A stretch of DNA of 5,883 nt from Candidatus Atribacter hydrocarboniphilus (GTDB lineage Bacteria > Atribacterota > Atribacteria > Atribacterales > Atribacteraceae). Both the position numbers and the translations under genes were made by a program. The DNA lies in the NCBI GenBank assembly GCA_003542295.1, contig DPKX01000245.1, positions 1 to 5,883 on the forward strand, read 5' to 3'. The notes below the pieces were generated by a model, which had not been told where the DNA came from, searched no databases, and saw only the letters and a program-made list of their open reading frames with translations. The first letter of the stretch is position 1. Each line of letters starts with the position of its first letter. Below are positions 4,705-5,883 of this stretch, in pieces.

Positions 4705-5883
4705 TCATAATAGCTCTCGATATTTTTCAAAAATTTCATTCATCTTATCCATGGTTTCCAAATAATACGGGATAAATTTTTCATAGGTTTTTGATAATTT
4801 TTCATCAGGATAATGAACTTTTTTCTTTTCAACCGAATTGAGAGAAGTTTTTTGCAAATCTTGAAATACACCGACTGCATGACCAGCGATTAAAGCTGAA
4901 CCCCATACTGCATATTCTTGACGATTTAATTCTACATAGGGTACTTTTAAAATGCTCGCTTTAATCCTATTCCAAAGAGGAGACTTTGCCCCTCCCCCAA
5001 TCACCCGAACTTCTTTAAAAGTAAGGTTGGGTATCAATTCTCGAATGACTTTTAAGTAAAAAGCATATTCAAAAGCTATGCCCTCCAATATCGCTCGGTA
5101 TAGATTTTCACGCCGGTGATCCCAGCTAAAACCAGCAAAAACTCCTCGTAGCCAGGGTTGGGTGGGAAAATTTCTTCCTCGTAAGTGAGGAATAAATATA
5201 ACTCCTGAAGGTTTTGGTGCATTTTGTTCTATTTCCTGAGCCATTAATTGGAAAGCATCACGGGAATCAGCCCATTCCCGAAAGAGCTCTTTTTTTGCCC
5301 ATTCTAAATCCATTCCGCCACCGTTAATATAAGCCATAGCATAATAAAAATCTTTTAAAACGAATTGGGCTAACATGAGGGCTTTATATTTAACATCAGG
5401 ATTGTATTCATCGACAAATAAACTAAAGCATGATGCAGTCCCGGCTACATCAAAAGCAATTCCTGGTTCAGATACTCCAGCTCCTAAGGCATTAGCAGCT
5501 TGATCACCACAACCAGCTATCAGAGGAATCCCAGCTAACAACCCCATTTCTTTTGCCCATGGTTGTTGCAACTTACCAATTTGCAGACAAGGATCAACTA
5601 TTCGAGGGAATTTATCCTCTTCAACATCAAATATCTGAAGGATTTCCTTATCCCAACGAAGATTCCGAAGGTCTCCAAAACAGGTAAAGTGCAGATTGGT
5701 ATAATCTAAATAAGTTTCTTCACCAGATAACCCAGCTAACTTTTGAGTTATCCAACTGGAAGGAACGGTAAATTTTTTAATCTTTCGATAAATTTCTGGT
5801 CTTTCATGTTTCCACCATAAAATTTTTGGACCGTGATTGATGCTTGGTCCCATGCCACTCTGACGAATAACTAATTGTTCTGC
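4705..5883 (-). CDS. FGGY-family carbohydrate kinase (N-terminus beyond window)
   Basis: The visible 392 residues are the C-terminal three quarters of a sugar kinase of about 500 residues. The frame stays open to the window edge (reading AEQLVIRQSG before the first internal Met), so that Met, encoded at 5853-5851, is not the start. Visible motifs, numbered from that Met: ILWWKHERPEIYRKIKKF at 11-28 and VPSSWITQKLAG at 30-41 from the first domain; AGCGDQAANALGAG at 113-126, with D117 as likely catalytic base; the nucleotide-binding turn VAGTAS at 136-141; IPHLRGRNFP at 221-230; and VIGGGAKSPLW at 284-294. It would phosphorylate a ketose or polyol with ATP. The sugar-binding MHG-equivalent region is outside the window, so the substrate cannot be read. 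It differs clearly from the xylB product (for example LDYTNLHFTCFGDLR where XylB has DVADAAST). It is the most upstream visible gene of the operon; the promoter lies outside. Confidence 0.92.
   Translation of the reverse strand, partial: AEQLVIRQSGMGPSINHGPKILWWKHERPEIYRKIKKFTVPSSWITQKLAGLSGEETYLDYTNLHFTCFGDLRNLRWDKEILQIFDVEEDKFPRIVDPCLQIGKLQQPWAKEMGLLAGIPLIAGCGDQAANALGAGVSEPGIAFDVAGTASCFSLFVDEYNPDVKYKALMLAQFVLKDFYYAMAYINGGGMDLEWAKKELFREWADSRDAFQLMAQEIEQNAPKPSGVIFIPHLRGRNFPTQPWLRGVFAGFSWDHRRENLYRAILEGIAFEYAFYLKVIRELIPNLTFKEVRVIGGGAKSPLWNRIKASILKVPYVELNRQEYAVWGSALIAGHAVGVFQDLQKTSLNSVEKKKVHYPDEKLSKTYEKFIPYYLETMDKMNEIFEKYRELL

Overview
The window looks like bacterial chromosome: densely coded, moderately AT-rich, with strong Shine-Dalgarno sequences and GTG/TTG starts beside ATG. 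No rRNA, tRNA, transposase, phage gene or CRISPR array is visible. The gene content (Bacillus-type PyrB next to a probable PyrC, several FGGY sugar kinases, an archaeal-type cupin glucose-6-phosphate isomerase) suggests an anaerobic, possibly thermophilic, sugar-using bacterium. Atribacterota, Thermotogota or deep Firmicutes would fit, but that placement is inference only.

Layout. (1) Positions 1-944, minus strand: pyrimidine biosynthesis. pyrB (aspartate carbamoyltransferase, GTG start) overlaps by 4 bases what looks like the start of pyrC, which runs off the left edge. (2) Positions 945-1443: a roughly 500-base divergent intergenic region. On the minus strand it holds a good sigma-70 promoter, then a strong intrinsic terminator about 50 bases past the presumed transcription start, then two degenerate copies of a CCCTTT/AAAGG palindromic repeat, and a 15-codon upstream ORF whose stop overlaps the pyrB start. 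Together these look like either a regulated pyr leader or a small RNA gene followed by pyrB. The plus strand carries a plausible promoter and a strong ribosome binding site for xylB. (3) Positions 1444-2928, plus strand: xylB, a complete xylulokinase, standing alone. (4) Positions 2929-3126: a convergent intergenic region with a near-perfect 20-base palindrome and a 17-bp perfect stem-loop that has no T-tract. (5) Positions 3127-5883, minus strand: a three-gene carbohydrate operon transcribed from beyond the right edge. It contains an FGGY-family kinase (5'-truncated by the window), a cupin-type glucose-6-phosphate isomerase and a divergent shikimate-dehydrogenase-fold oxidoreductase.

The two halves are functionally unrelated: nucleotide synthesis on the left, sugar metabolism on the right. 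The kinase, isomerase and oxidoreductase are tightly spaced and probably act in one catabolic route on a sugar, polyol or cyclitol. The oxidoreductase keeps the catalytic Lys/Asp pair of AroE but has lost most shikimate-contacting residues, so its substrate is probably not shikimate. That operon and the pyrB leader are the parts most worth following up.
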